A stretch of DNA of 64,000 nucleotides from Georgenia satyanarayanai. Its GTDB lineage: Bacteria > Actinomycetota > Actinomycetes > Actinomycetales > Actinomycetaceae. Under the pieces are notes generated by a model, which was not told the DNA's origin, made no database searches, and saw only the letters and a list, made by a program, of their open reading frames with translations. The position numbers and the translations under genes were made by a program. Of this stretch, positions 32,254-41,244 are shown in pieces (position 1 is the stretch's first letter; the number at the start of each line of letters is the position of its first letter). Location of the stretch: the NCBI RefSeq assembly GCF_023715365.1, contig NZ_JAMBNZ010000006.1:160177-224176 (forward strand), written 5' to 3'.

Positions 32254-33902
32254 TGGCACGCCCCGACCGCATGCCCCGCCCGGGCCGCCGCACCGAGGCG
32301 GAGGAGGCCAAGCACCGCGAGGTGATGAAGGTCTTCACCGGCCTGCTCCTCGCCCTCTTCGTTGCCATGCTCTCCGGCACGATCGTCGGCAACGCGCTGC
32401 CGGTCATCATCGCGGACCTCGGCGGCACGCAGCTGCAGTACACGTGGATCGTCACCGCGGCCCTCCTCGCCTCGACGGCGAGCACCCCGATCTTCGGCAA
32501 GCTCGCGGACCTCTTCGACAAGAAGAAGCTCCTCCTGCTCGCGATCGGCCTGTTCAGCGTCGGCTCGCTGCTCGCCGGGTCCGCGCAGAGCGCGAACACG
32601 CTCATCGCCTACCGCGTCATCCAGGGCGTGGGTATGGGCGCGCAGATGGCGCTCGTCCAGACGACGATCGCCACGATCATCTCCCCGCGCGAGCGTGGGC
32701 GGTACAACGGCTACATGGGCGCTGTCATGGCGGTGGCCACCGTGTCCGGCCCGCTCATCGGCGGGGTCATCGTCGACACCCCGTGGCTGGGCTGGCGCTG
32801 GTGCTACTGGAGCGCCATCCCCTTCTCGCTCATCGCGATCTGGGTCCTCCACCGGCGCCTGCACGTGCCGCCGAGCACGCGCCGCAAGCCGAAGATCGAC
32901 TACTGGGGCGCGGCTCTCATCGTCATGTCCGTCACCCTCCTCCTGCTCTGGCTGTCCTTTGTCGACACGAGCTTCGCGTGGGTCTCGTGGCAGTCCGCCG
33001 CCATGCTCGGCAGTGCCGTCCTCGGGACGGTCGCCTTCGTCCTCGTCGAGCTGCGGGCCGCCGAGCCCGTCGTGCCCATGTGGATCCTCACCGAGCGCAC
33101 CACCGCCCTGAGCATCGTCGCCAGCTTCGCCGTCGGCACCGTGATGTTCGCCGCCCCTGTCTTCCTCGGTCAGTACTTCCAGATCGGCCGCGGCTACGGC
33201 CCCACGGAGTCGGGCCTGCTCATGGTCCCGATGATGCTCGGCGTCTTCCTCGCCTCGACCATCGCCGGCCGGCTCGTCAGCTCGGGCGGCACGTGGAAGC
33301 GGTACGTCGTCGGGGGCATCGCGATCCAGGCCGTCGGCGTCATGCTCATGGCAACGATCGGGGTGTCCACGCCCCTGTGGGTGCTGGGCATCTACCTCGC
33401 GCTCATGGGCATCGGCCAGGGCGCCTCGATGCAGAACCTCGTCCTCGCGGTCCAGAACACGGTCGCGCTCAAGGACATGGGTGCCGCCAGCTCGGCCGTC
33501 GCCTTCTTCCGCTCCCTCGGCGGCGCGATCGGGGTCCAGGTGCTCGGCGCGGTGCTCTCCGCCCACATCTCCACCCTGCTCGTCTCCCGGCTCACCGAGG
33601 CGGGCATCCCGGCGGACGCCATGGCCGGTGGGGGCGGCACGCTGGACGTCGCAGCACTGCCCGACGACGTCGAGGCGATCGTCCGCAGCGCCTACGGCGA
33701 CGGGATGGACCTCATCTTCCTCATCATGGGTGTCCTCGCCGTCGTCGCCCTCGTCGCGGCAGTCCTCATGCGTGGCTCCACGCTGCGCGACACCGTCGAC
33801 CTCGAGGTCAAGCGCGCCGTCGAGGACGTCAAGGGTGAGCTGCCCGCCGCCGACGACGCCGCGGGCACCGACGACGAGGGCCCGGCCCGCAGGGCGGGCT
33901 AA
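32253..33902 (+). CDS. MFS multidrug efflux transporter (DHA2/EmrB type)
   Basis: A 549-residue transporter with about 14 membrane segments. The N-terminal cytoplasmic stretch is basic, followed by LLLALFVAMLSGTIVGNALP and the loop with FGKLADLFDKKKLL, the MFS motif A variant, and later GVGMGAQMALVQTTIATIIS and GPLIGGVIVDTPWLGWRW, a motif-C-like region typical of drug:H+ antiporters. The C-terminus is a charged cytoplasmic tail. The ATG overlaps the marR stop. Its TAA stop (33900-33902) overlaps the convergent hydrolase stop. Substrate unknown; regulation by the adjacent MarR is likely. Confidence 0.93.
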   Translation: MARPDRMPRPGRRTEAEEAKHREVMKVFTGLLLALFVAMLSGTIVGNALPVIIADLGGTQLQYTWIVTAALLASTASTPIFGKLADLFDKKKLLLLAIGLFSVGSLLAGSAQSANTLIAYRVIQGVGMGAQMALVQTTIATIISPRERGRYNGYMGAVMAVATVSGPLIGGVIVDTPWLGWRWCYWSAIPFSLIAIWVLHRRLHVPPSTRRKPKIDYWGAALIVMSVTLLLLWLSFVDTSFAWVSWQSAAMLGSAVLGTVAFVLVELRAAEPVVPMWILTERTTALSIVASFAVGTVMFAAPVFLGQYFQIGRGYGPTESGLLMVPMMLGVFLASTIAGRLVSSGGTWKRYVVGGIAIQAVGVMLMATIGVSTPLWVLGIYLALMGIGQGASMQNLVLAVQNTVALKDMGAASSAVAFFRSLGGAIGVQVLGAVLSAHISTLLVSRLTEAGIPADAMAGGGGTLDVAALPDDVEAIVRSAYGDGMDLIFLIMGVLAVVALVAAVLMRGSTLRDTVDLEVKRAVEDVKGELPAADDAAGTDDEGPARRAG

Positions 33903-34870
33903 CCCCTGCCGTCCCGCGGGGCCGCGAGCCGCTCCGTCACCCACTCGACGGCGGTGCTCTCGTAGGCCTGGCGCGCCGGTCCGGGCGACAGGGCGAGGTC
34001 GTGGACCCCGCCGTCGACCTGGACGACGCTGACGTCCGGGCCCAGGCGCGGGCCGCGGTCCACCATGTGCCGCACGTCCAGGACGCAGTCGGCGCTGCGC
34101 AGCTCCTCCGCGGTGGGCGAGGACGGCGAGCCGGAGCGGGTGGAGCAGCACAGCAGCACCGGCACGTCGACCGCCAGCCCGCGCGCCACTCGGGCGTGCT
34201 CGCGGCGCACGCTGGCGGCCATCCCCGCACGCATCGGGAAGCCCTCGACCGGCTTCCACGCGAGGTCGTAGTCCCAGCCCTGCTCGCGCAGCCACCGTCC
34301 GTACGGCTCGTCCAGGTGGCTGACGACGACGCTCGGCAGCCACCGGGCGAGCAGGCCGATGAGCCGGGTGAGGAGGACGCGCTCCGCCCACGGCCCGTTG
34401 TGCTCGAGCCACGGGCTGTTGAGGACGACGGCGTCCACCTGCCCCGGGTGACGGTCGACCCAGCTCACCGCGATGAGACCGCCGGTGGAGTGGCCGAGCA
34501 GGACGACCTGGTCGTGCCCGTCCGCGCGGATCGCATCGAGCGCGACGCCGATCTCCTCGTCGTGGTGGTGCAGGTCGCGCACGTCCCCTGCGCGGGTCTG
34601 CTCACCGAGCGCCCGCCCGCTCATCCGCAGGTCCAGCGCGTAGAAGTCCAGCCCGGCGGCCACCCAGCGCTCGGCGTGGGCGGCCTGGAAGAAGTAGTCG
34701 GTGAAGCCGTGGAGGTAGAGCACGGCCTGCCGGCTCGTCGGCTCCCGCCGGTGGACGAGGACGGCCTCGGGCTGCCCGTCGTAGTCGGGCGAGGGACGCA
34801 GGGCGATGCGGCGCTGCACCCACGGCTCACCGAGGACGTCGGGCAGGGGCGGGGAGAGGCGGGCGGACAT
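33899..34870 (-). CDS. Alpha/beta hydrolase, monoacylglycerol lipase-like
   Basis: A 323-residue serine hydrolase. The nucleophile elbow is GHSTGG, the oxyanion-side motif LYLHGFTDYFFQ, and the lid/partner region includes NSPWLEHNGPW; the C-terminal VDGGVHDLALS supplies the likely catalytic histidine. This is close to the Serine aminopeptidase S33/lysophospholipase group. The start at 34870 lies 7 nt after a GAGGAT -10-like box, so it may be leaderless. It is divergent from the beta-lactamase-like lipoprotein gene (37 bases between starts). Its TAG stop shares three bases with the convergent MFS stop. Confidence 0.88.
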   Translation of the reverse strand: MSARLSPPLPDVLGEPWVQRRIALRPSPDYDGQPEAVLVHRREPTSRQAVLYLHGFTDYFFQAAHAERWVAAGLDFYALDLRMSGRALGEQTRAGDVRDLHHHDEEIGVALDAIRADGHDQVVLLGHSTGGLIAVSWVDRHPGQVDAVVLNSPWLEHNGPWAERVLLTRLIGLLARWLPSVVVSHLDEPYGRWLREQGWDYDLAWKPVEGFPMRAGMAASVRREHARVARGLAVDVPVLLCCSTRSGSPSSPTAEELRSADCVLDVRHMVDRGPRLGPDVSVVQVDGGVHDLALSPGPARQAYESTAVEWVTERLAAPRDGRG

Positions 34871-34907
34871 GGCCGCATCCTCGCAGGCGTCTGGGAGGAT
34901 CGTCGCC

Positions 34908-36284
34908 ATGACTCGGGGGAGACGTCGGACCGTGCCGGCAGCGCTCGCGCTGCTGCTCCTCGTCGGCGGGTGCGGGGGAGGTGAGACGGAGGACTCGGAG
35001 GGTGCGCCGTCGTCGTCCTCGCCGCCCGCGCCCACCGAGGAGGTGAGCATCGCCGACGGCGTCACCCTCCCGGAGACACGGGCGGGCCAGGCCGCGGCGT
35101 GGGTGCTCGAGCAGCTCGCCGCGGACGAGGGGCCCAGCGCCGAGGAGGCGCAGGAGCGCTTCGCGGACGCCTTCCTCGCGGAGGTGCCCGCGGCTCAGGT
35201 GGCCGCCGTCTTCGCCCAGCTGCGGGCGGGCGGCCCCTACGTCGTCGAGGGGTACGACGGCACCGAGGACGCCGCCCGGCTGCCGCTCGCGGCGCAGGAC
35301 GGCCGCTTCCTCCTCCACGTCGTCACCGAGCCCGACGGCCGGATGAGCACCCTGTTCTTCGAGGCGACGCGCGCCGTCCCGGACGTCACCTCCCTGGAGG
35401 ACCTCGACGCCGCGCTCGCCGGTCTCGACGCCGAGACCTCCGTCCTCGTGGCCGACGGCGCCACCTGCGAGGCGCTCCTTGAGCGGGAGTCCGACGTCGC
35501 ACGGCCGATCGGCTCGATCGTCAAGCTCTACGTCCTGGACGCCGTCCGCCAGGCCGTCGCCGACGGCACGCTCGCGTGGGAGGACACCCTCACGCTCACC
35601 GACGACCTGCGCTCCCTGCCCTCCGGCGTCCTCCAGGAGGAACCGGCCGGCCACGAGGTGAGCGTCCGCGAGGCGGCCGAGCTCATGATCTCCATCAGCG
35701 ACAACACGGCCACCGACCTCCTCATCGACGCCGTGGGGCGCGAGGCCGTGCTCGCGGCGGTCGAGCGGCTCGGTCACCACGACGCCGCACTGCTCACCCC
35801 GCTCGTCACCACCCGCGAGCTGTTCCAGCTTGGCTTCACCGACCCCGGGCTGCGCGAGCGGTGGGCCGCCGCCGACACCGCCGGCCGGCAGGAGATCGTC
35901 GCCGGCCTGCCCGGCGGCGAGGTCGCCGTCGACCCGGCGCTCGCCCAGGACGTCATCTGGCCCGACGGCCTCGACTGGTTCGCCACGGCGCAGGACCTGT
36001 GCCGTGCGCACGCCGGCCTGAAGCAGAGTGGCGACGAGACGGTGCTCGGCATCCTCGCGCTCAACCCGGGCATCGAGGCGCCCGAGGGCTGGGAGTACGT
36101 CGGCTTCAAGGGCGGCAGCGCGCCCGGTGAGATGGCAGGCTCGTGGTACCTGGGGTCGGCGGACGGCGAGGGGTACGCCGTCGTCGTCCAGATCGCGGCG
36201 ACGGACGTGGCTGCGGTGCCCGACGCCGGGTGGATGGTCGGCGTCGTCGGCCAGACCGCCGAGGTGCTTGCCGAGGAGGAGTGA
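34908..36284 (+). CDS. Class A beta-lactamase-like lipoprotein lacking the omega-loop Glu
   Basis: A 458-residue exported serine hydrolase. The signal peptide ends in LVGGC, a lipobox. Residues ~25-60 are a Ser/Pro/acidic spacer. The C-terminal half has the active-site triad of motifs: Ser203-Ile-Val-Lys206 (SxxK), Ser264-Asp-Asn266 (SDN) and Lys401-Gly-Gly (KGG). Between the SDN and KGG motifs the usual omega loop (Glu166/Asn170 in class A numbering) is missing: RLGHHDAALLTPLVTTRELF runs straight into the TTP-like helix. It may therefore be a peptidase-like or binding protein rather than an active beta-lactamase; that is inference. GGGAGG precedes the ATG. Acylphosphatase follows one base after the stop. 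Confidence 0.85.
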   Translation: MTRGRRRTVPAALALLLLVGGCGGGETEDSEGAPSSSSPPAPTEEVSIADGVTLPETRAGQAAAWVLEQLAADEGPSAEEAQERFADAFLAEVPAAQVAAVFAQLRAGGPYVVEGYDGTEDAARLPLAAQDGRFLLHVVTEPDGRMSTLFFEATRAVPDVTSLEDLDAALAGLDAETSVLVADGATCEALLERESDVARPIGSIVKLYVLDAVRQAVADGTLAWEDTLTLTDDLRSLPSGVLQEEPAGHEVSVREAAELMISISDNTATDLLIDAVGREAVLAAVERLGHHDAALLTPLVTTRELFQLGFTDPGLRERWAAADTAGRQEIVAGLPGGEVAVDPALAQDVIWPDGLDWFATAQDLCRAHAGLKQSGDETVLGILALNPGIEAPEGWEYVGFKGGSAPGEMAGSWYLGSADGEGYAVVVQIAATDVAAVPDAGWMVGVVGQTAEVLAEEE

Positions 36285-36285
36285 C

Positions 36286-36552
36286 ATGCGGCGCTGCTAC
36301 GTGACCGTCACCGGCCGGGTCCAGGGCGTGGGGTTCCGCATGGCCTGCGCCGCCCGGGCCGAGCGCGCAGGCGTGGCCGGCTGGGTGCGCAACCTGCCCG
36401 ACGGGCGGGTGGAGGCCGTCCTCGAGGGTGAGGAGACCGCCGTCGACCAGGTGCTGCGGTGGCTGCACGAGGGTCCGCCCGCCGCACGGGTCCAGGACGT
36501 CGACGTGCGCGTCGAGGACCCGCGGGCGGAGCAGGACTTCCAGGTGCGGTAG
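36286..36552 (+). CDS. Acylphosphatase
   Basis: An 88-residue enzyme of standard acylphosphatase length, hydrolysing the carboxyl-phosphate bond of acyl phosphates. The signature VTGRVQGVGFR contains the catalytic phosphate-binding loop and arginine, and VRNLPDGRVEAVLEG contains the catalytic asparagine. The ATG is one base past the stop of the lipoprotein gene, with GAGGAGGAG upstream inside that gene, so the two are co-transcribed. It ends four bases before the convergent CAP-domain gene. Confidence 0.95.
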   Translation: MRRCYVTVTGRVQGVGFRMACAARAERAGVAGWVRNLPDGRVEAVLEGEETAVDQVLRWLHEGPPAARVQDVDVRVEDPRAEQDFQVR

Positions 36553-36556
36553 CGGC

Positions 36557-37840
36557 TCAGCCGTTCTTGCCGAGGATGGTGACCGCGTAGGGCACGCCGG
36601 ACGTGCTGTAGGTGAAGCCGTAGCCGACGTGGGTGTACTCGCGGTCTAGCATCCACGGGGCGTGACCGTTCGAGTTCGTCCACCACGTGTGGAGGGCGAG
36701 GAACAGCGTCCCGCACTCCATGGAGGCGCCGCCGGTGTTGCGGACGACGAGCTCGCTGGCCCGCGTCCAGGCGCTGCCGCGCACTTCGACGCCCACCTGG
36801 GTGCGGTAGTTCGGGTTGTGCTGCACGGCGTCGATCGTGCGCAGCTGGTTGGCCCAGCCCTGCGCGACGCTCTGCAGGTGCGTGCTGTACTCCAACGGCC
36901 CGCGCCCGTTCGCGGCTCGGAAGGAGTTGATGTGCGCGAACAGGGAGTTCCGTGCCGACGAGACCGAGCACTTGCCGGGGTTCTCAGCGGGTGGAGGCGT
37001 CGGCGTGGGCGTCGGCTTCGGCGTGGGCGTGGGTGCCGGCGTTGGCTTCGGGGTGGGCGTCGGGTCGGGGGCAGGGGCCGGGGGAGGTGTGGGCGTCGGC
37101 TTCGGAGTGGCGCTGGGGCTGGGCTCCGGGGTCGGCGTGTCCGAGGGCTTCGGACGCGGTGTGCTGCCCTCCTCCGGCTCCGCGGGCTCGGTAGGCTCCG
37201 GCTTCGCCGGCGCCTCCGGCTCGCTGGGCTCGGCCGGCTCGGACGCCTCCGGCGCGGGCGCGGGGTCGGCCGTGACCGGGGGCTCAGTGGGCTCCGGCTC
37301 CGGCTCCTCGGTGACCTCCGGCTCCGGGGACGGCTCCTCTGTCACCTCGGGCTCGGGCACGGGCGCCGGCGCGGTGGTCGGCTCTGGCTCGGGAAGGGTC
37401 TCCTCACCGGCGTCGGGCACGAGGACGGGGTTGTCACCGCCGGGCGTCGACACCGGGCTCTCGTTCATGACGACCGCGGGGGTGGCCTTCTCCGGACGCT
37501 GCGAGCGAGAGGCGAGGGAGTCCGTACGGGCCTTGGTGGCGTCGGCGGCCGCGGCCAGCGTCACTTCGGTGACGCGCTCCTGGGCGGCGTAGTCGGCGAG
37601 GGAGATCGCGATGTCCGCGCGCTCCGCCGTCGTCGTCACGATCGTGCCGCCGGTCATGTGCGCGGGCATGCCGCTGGCCTCGAGCGGCAGGAGCACCCAG
37701 GCGGGCAGCGTCGGCGCCGCGGTCACGGTGCTCGCGAGCACCGTGAGGGTGAGGACGAAGGAGGCCGCGACGGCGCCCACGCGCGTAGCGGTGCGGCGCG
37801 GACGGCGTGCGCCGGTCCGTGCCTGCGGGTCAGATGCCAC
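36557..37840 (-). CDS. CAP (SCP-like) domain secreted protein with Pro/Glu/Thr-rich stalk
   Basis: A 427-residue exported protein. The GTG start at 37840 has GGAGGAGGAG upstream. A basic N-terminus and hydrophobic segment (VAASFVLTLTVLASTVTAA) form the signal peptide. Residues ~145-290 are a low-complexity Pro/Glu then Pro/Thr/Lys stalk (TPTPKPTPTPTPPP) likely to span the cell wall. The C-terminal ~130 residues are a CAP/PR-1 domain: ARNSLFAHINSFRAANG, ASMECGTLFLALHTWWTNSN, GHAPWMLDREYTHVGYGF. Bacterial CAP proteins are implicated in wall or host interaction; activity unknown. Confidence 0.88.
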   Translation of the reverse strand: MASDPQARTGARRPRRTATRVGAVAASFVLTLTVLASTVTAAPTLPAWVLLPLEASGMPAHMTGGTIVTTTAERADIAISLADYAAQERVTEVTLAAAADATKARTDSLASRSQRPEKATPAVVMNESPVSTPGGDNPVLVPDAGEETLPEPEPTTAPAPVPEPEVTEEPSPEPEVTEEPEPEPTEPPVTADPAPAPEASEPAEPSEPEAPAKPEPTEPAEPEEGSTPRPKPSDTPTPEPSPSATPKPTPTPPPAPAPDPTPTPKPTPAPTPTPKPTPTPTPPPAENPGKCSVSSARNSLFAHINSFRAANGRGPLEYSTHLQSVAQGWANQLRTIDAVQHNPNYRTQVGVEVRGSAWTRASELVVRNTGGASMECGTLFLALHTWWTNSNGHAPWMLDREYTHVGYGFTYSTSGVPYAVTILGKNG

Positions 37841-37945
37841 GACGGCTCCTCCTCCGCCTGCGCACGTGTGCGTCCCTGCCCGTGACTAGCCGAGGCGTCG
37901 ACGGCGGGAGGGTGCAGCGGGCCGTCGAGCCATGTGTCCGCGCTC

Positions 37946-37974
37946 AGGGTAGACCCACCGGCCTCACATGTCAC
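37946..37974 (-). promoter_or_regulatory. Promoter of the CAP-domain gene
   Basis: On the minus strand, -35 GTGACA (37974-37969) and -10 TACCCT (37951-37946) are separated by exactly 17 bp, giving a ~100-nt leader before the GTG at 37840. Confidence 0.5.
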
Positions 37975-38017
37975 ATAAGTAACACGAGTAACACTGCTGG
38001 CGGGCACGGAAACGACC

Positions 38018-38080
38018 GTGCGCCCGCCGGTACACCGTGCTCCCGGCCGAGCGGGAGCATGGTGCAGTCGACGGGCGCAC
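38018..38080 (-). terminator. Nested terminator hairpin after upp
   Basis: The inner stem CACCGTGCTCCCG/CGGGAGCATGGTG (38033-38045 with 38052-38064, one G-U) with a 6-nt loop is nested in an outer GTGCGCCCG/CGGGCGCAC stem (38018-38026 with 38072-38080). It lies 17 bases beyond the upp stop. Confidence 0.7.
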
Positions 38081-38097
38081 AGTGAGAGAGGGGCGGC

Positions 38098-38733
38098 TCA
38101 GACCACGCCGTAGAGGCGGTCGCCGGCGTCGCCGAGGCCGGGGACGATGTAGGCGTTCTCGTCGAGGCGCTCGTCGACGGCGGCGGTGACGATCTTGACC
38201 TCACCGCGCGCGCCGACCGCCTGCTCCAGGGTCCGTAGACCCTCGGGCGCGACGAGCAGACAGATGGCCGTGACGTCGCGGGCACCGCGCGCCAGAAGGT
38301 ACTCGATTGCCGCGATGAGCGTGTTGCCGGTGGCGAGCATCGGGTCCAGGACGAAGACCTGGCGGCCGCTGAGGTCCTCGGGCAGCCGGTTGGCGTAGGT
38401 GATCGCCTCGAGCGTCTGCTCGTCGCGCTGCATCCCGAGGAAGCCCACCTCGGCAGTGGGGAGCAGACGCGTCATGCCGTCGAGCATCCCCAGGCCCGCG
38501 CGCAGGATCGGCACGACGAGCGGACGGGGCGCCGCGAGGTGCGTGCCCGTGGTGCGCGCGACCGGCGTGTCGATCTCCACCTGCTCGGTCTGCACCTCAC
38601 GGGTGGCCTCGTAGGCGAGGAGGGTGACGAGCTCGTCGACCAGCAGCCGGAAGGTGGGCGACTCGGTGCGCTCGTCCCGCAGGACGGTGAGCTTGTGGGC
38701 GATGAGCGGGTGGTCCGCGACGTGCAGGCGCAT
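38098..38733 (-). CDS. upp: Uracil phosphoribosyltransferase
   Basis: A 211-residue cytoplasmic enzyme converting uracil and PRPP to UMP in pyrimidine salvage. The length and motifs match Upp: [14 protein letters not shown], the PRPP-binding [20 protein letters not shown], and the C-terminal uracil-binding [15 protein letters not shown]. The ATG at 38733 sits 7 nt after a TACGTT -10 box (leaderless); a longer frame to 38787 would run past that box and into the tadA promoter. It is divergent from tadA with 47 bases between starts. A uracil permease gene lies ~5 kb away at 43372. Confidence 0.97.
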   Translation of the reverse strand: MRLHVADHPLIAHKLTVLRDERTESPTFRLLVDELVTLLAYEATREVQTEQVEIDTPVARTTGTHLAAPRPLVVPILRAGLGMLDGMTRLLPTAEVGFLGMQRDEQTLEAITYANRLPEDLSGRQVFVLDPMLATGNTLIAAIEYLLARGARDVTAICLLVAPEGLRTLEQAVGARGEVKIVTAAVDERLDENAYIVPGLGDAGDRLYGVV

Positions 38734-38780
38734 GGGTAGAACGTACCGGTGCCCGGGCGACGGCGTGCAGGATGGGACCC

Positions 38781-39233
38781 ATGGCACCGTGGACCGTGGC
38801 GATGAACACTGCCCTGGAGCTCGCCGAGCGGGCGCTCGCGGGCGGGGACGTGCCGGTCGGCGCCGTTGTCCTCGACCGGGACGGCCGGGTGGTCGCGACG
38901 GCGCACAACCGCTGTGAGGTCGACCGGGACCCCACCGCCCACGCCGAGGTCCTCGCCCTGCGCGCCGCGGCCGCCGCCACCGGTGACGTCCGCCTCGAGG
39001 GCTGCACCCTCGTCGTCACGCTCGAGCCGTGCACGATGTGCGCCGGCGCGGTGGTGCTCTCCCGCGTGGACCGGATCGTCTTCGGTGCTTGGGACACCAA
39101 GGCCGGCGCGTGCGGCTCGATCCGTGACGTCGTGCGGGACTCGCGGCTCAACCACCGCGCCGAGGTGGTCGGCGGGGTCGAGGAGGAGCGCTCGGCGCGC
39201 CTGCTGCGGGACTTCTTCGCCGCCCGCCGCTGA
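38781..39233 (+). CDS. tadA: tRNA-specific adenosine deaminase
   Basis: A 150-residue zinc deaminase that converts A34 to inosine in tRNA-Arg(ACG); the cognate tRNA is encoded at 12634. The motifs are HAE (His54-Ala-Glu56) and PCTMC (Cys84, Cys87). The ATG at 38781 is chosen over 38772 because a CAGGAT -10-like box ends 8 nt upstream, suggesting a leaderless mRNA; the ATG at 38772 overlaps that box. Divergent from upp. Confidence 0.95.
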   Translation: MAPWTVAMNTALELAERALAGGDVPVGAVVLDRDGRVVATAHNRCEVDRDPTAHAEVLALRAAAAATGDVRLEGCTLVVTLEPCTMCAGAVVLSRVDRIVFGAWDTKAGACGSIRDVVRDSRLNHRAEVVGGVEEERSARLLRDFFAARR

Positions 39234-39247
39234 GAGCTCGCCCCTCC

Positions 39248-39268
39248 CGCCGACAGCCGGATTCCTCC
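39248..39268 (+). repeat. Dispersed palindrome half-element (copy c)
   Basis: CGCCGACAGCCGGATTCCTC followed by C, identical over 20 bases to 31608-31627 and 31653-31672, located 15 bases after tadA. No matching inverted arm follows directly. Confidence 0.75.
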
Positions 39269-39370
39269 GGGCCCGGGTGTTCGCGTTCTGCGCAGAAGTC
39301 CTCTGGGGTGCCCCTTCATCGTCGCCTGTCCCGGCGTGTCGGCAGCGTGTCGCGAACCTGTGCGCAGGAT

Positions 39371-39396
39371 CCCGACAGCGTGGGCCGGCTGTCGGG
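39371..39396. terminator. Hairpin between tadA and the sirtuin gene
   Basis: A 9-bp stem, CCCGACAGC (39371-39379) with GCTGTCGGG (39388-39396), between convergent genes and 18 bases from the sirtuin stop. The arms are related to the palindrome family. Confidence 0.6.
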
Positions 39397-39413
39397 GAGC
39401 TGGGCTCTCGGTG

Positions 39414-40310
39414 CTACGTCAGCCGGGGGCGGAGGGTCTGGGCGAGGTAGGGCAGGGCGACGGTCGTGCTGACCTCGACCTTCGCCGTCGCGAGGTCGTC
39501 CCCCCGCGTCTCGCCCCGGGTGAGGATGACCACCGGCTTGCCGGACTTGGCGGCCTGGCGGACGAAGCGCAGCCCGGACATGACCGCCAGCGAGGAGCCG
39601 GCGACGAGCAGCGCGTCGGCTTCGTCGACGATCGCCCGGGCGTGGTCCACCCGCTCCTTCGGCGTCGTCCCGCCGAAGAAGACGACGTCGGGCATGAGGG
39701 TGCCGCCGCAACGTGGGCAGGGTGCGACGCGGAAGTGTGCGGTGCTCTCCAGGGCGGCGTCGGCATCTGGAGCGACCTCGACGTCGTCGACGTGCCGCTC
39801 CCGCCAGCCCGGGTTGAGTGCGGACAGGGCCTGGTCGTGGGCCTCCCGGGAGAAGGTGCGCCCGCAGTCGCGGCAGACCACCTGGTCGAAGCGGCCGTGG
39901 AGGTGGACGACGTTGCGGGAGCCGGCCTTGAGGTGGAGGAGGTCGATGTTCTGGGTGACGACCCCGTTGACCGTGCCCTCGTACTCCATGAGCGCCAGCG
40001 CCGCGTGGCCGGCGTTGGGGTTGACGTCGCGCAGGTGGCGCCAGCCGAGGTGGTTGCGTGCCCAGTAGTGGCGACGGTGCTCCTCGGTGGCGATGAACTC
40101 CTGCAGCGTCATCGGCCGCCGCGGCGGGGAACCGGGACTGCGGTAGTCCGGCACGCCCGAGTCGGTCGAGAGCCCGGCCCCGGTCAGCGCCGCGACCGTC
40201 GCCCCGGACAGCAGCTCGACGACGGGCGCCAGTGCGGCCGGGACGTCCTCCGGCTCGGGCCGGGCGGCGTCGGCCGGCGGCGCGACGATAAGGGGTCGTT
40301 GCGGGTCCAC
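39414..40310 (-). CDS. Sir2-family NAD-dependent protein deacylase
   Basis: A 298-residue sirtuin. NAD-binding GAGLSTDSGVPDYRS, TQNIDLLH, catalytic HLHG and the Zn ribbon CRDC...CPRC are all present, as is GSSLAV near the C-terminus. It would remove acyl groups from protein lysines. The GTG start at 40310 is preceded by TAGCCT 8 nt upstream, indicating a leaderless mRNA. It lies downstream of the chemoreceptor pair on the same strand with a 34-base gap but has its own promoter. No acetyltransferase is adjacent. Confidence 0.93.
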   Translation of the reverse strand: MDPQRPLIVAPPADAARPEPEDVPAALAPVVELLSGATVAALTGAGLSTDSGVPDYRSPGSPPRRPMTLQEFIATEEHRRHYWARNHLGWRHLRDVNPNAGHAALALMEYEGTVNGVVTQNIDLLHLKAGSRNVVHLHGRFDQVVCRDCGRTFSREAHDQALSALNPGWRERHVDDVEVAPDADAALESTAHFRVAPCPRCGGTLMPDVVFFGGTTPKERVDHARAIVDEADALLVAGSSLAVMSGLRFVRQAAKSGKPVVILTRGETRGDDLATAKVEVSTTVALPYLAQTLRPRLT

Positions 40311-40344
40311 CCGGCCGAGGCTAACCCCGGGCCCACCGGTCCGC

Positions 40345-41244
40345 TCAGCCGGCGAAGGTACCGATCTGCTCACGCAGTGAGTGGACCATCTCCGCGAGCG
40401 TGGAGCCCTCGCCTGTGGCGGCCGTGATGGTCCCCACCTGCGTGTCCATCTCCCCGACGAGCCCGGCGATCCGGTCGATGGTCGCGGCGGCCTCGTGGGC
40501 CGAGTCGATGGCGGCCTCCAGCTGGGCGCCGATCCGCCCGGCGGACGTGGCTGTCTCGTCCGCGAGCGAGCGCACCTCGTGGGCGACGACGGCGAAGCCG
40601 CGGCCCGCGTCTCCCGCCCGTGCGGCCTCGATGGTGGCGTTGAGAGCGAGCATGCGGGTCTGCGCCGCCACCGTGCTGATGAGGGTGACGGCTTCCGCCG
40701 TGGCCGCGGACGCCTCTTCCAGCTCCTGCATGGTGTCCAGCGCCGCCCGCGCCTCGCTGACCGCGGTGGCGGTCGAGGCAGCGAGGCTGCTCGTGGAGGT
40801 GGCCACCTCGACGAGGTCGGCCGTGACCTGCGCCGAGGCAGCGAGCGCGGAGCCGGCGAAGCTCGTCCGCGCGTCGACCTGCTCGGCGAGCCTGCGCGCG
40901 CCGTCCTGCATCGATGCCCGTCCTGCGTCGATCCGTGCCGCGCCCTCCCGAAAGCTGCCCGGCATGCCCTGCTGGAGAAAGCGGCGGTGGAAGCGTCCGG
41001 CCGCGGCGGCGGTGAGTGCTGCCTGGGACTCGCGGACGAAGGCGTCGGTGACGTCGAGGAGCCGGTTGACGCCGTCGCGCAGCGCGTCGGCGTCGACGTT
41101 CTCGCCCAAGTCCGGGACCCGGACCTCCAGGTCACCGGCCGCGGCGCGTTCGACGACGGCGGTGACGGCGGCGCGAGCCGCGTGGTGGGACGCCAGCTCG
41201 GCCTCCAGCTCGGCGATCCGGGCGGCAACCTGCCTGCGCCTCAT
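40345..41244 (-). CDS. Soluble methyl-accepting chemotaxis-type signalling protein
   Basis: A 299-residue protein with no membrane helix. An N-terminal coiled-coil/HAMP-like part ([20 protein letters not shown]) leads to an MCP signalling domain whose hairpin tip is intact: [20 protein letters not shown], then [20 protein letters not shown]. It normally contacts CheW/CheA. The ATG overlaps the stop of the upstream PAS gene (ATGA), so the two are translated together and probably act as one split Aer-like receptor. No other che genes are visible in this window. Confidence 0.88.
   Translation of the reverse strand: MRRRQVAARIAELEAELASHHAARAAVTAVVERAAAGDLEVRVPDLGENVDADALRDGVNRLLDVTDAFVRESQAALTAAAAGRFHRRFLQQGMPGSFREGAARIDAGRASMQDGARRLAEQVDARTSFAGSALAASAQVTADLVEVATSTSSLAASTATAVSEARAALDTMQELEEASAATAEAVTLISTVAAQTRMLALNATIEAARAGDAGRGFAVVAHEVRSLADETATSAGRIGAQLEAAIDSAHEAAATIDRIAGLVGEMDTQVGTITAATGEGSTLAEMVHSLREQIGTFAG

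Noticed and set aside
36816..37592. 258-residue Gly/Val/Ser-rich frame on the plus strand
   Set aside because: It is the antisense of the Pro/Glu/Thr stalk of the CAP-domain protein, which explains the repetitive composition.
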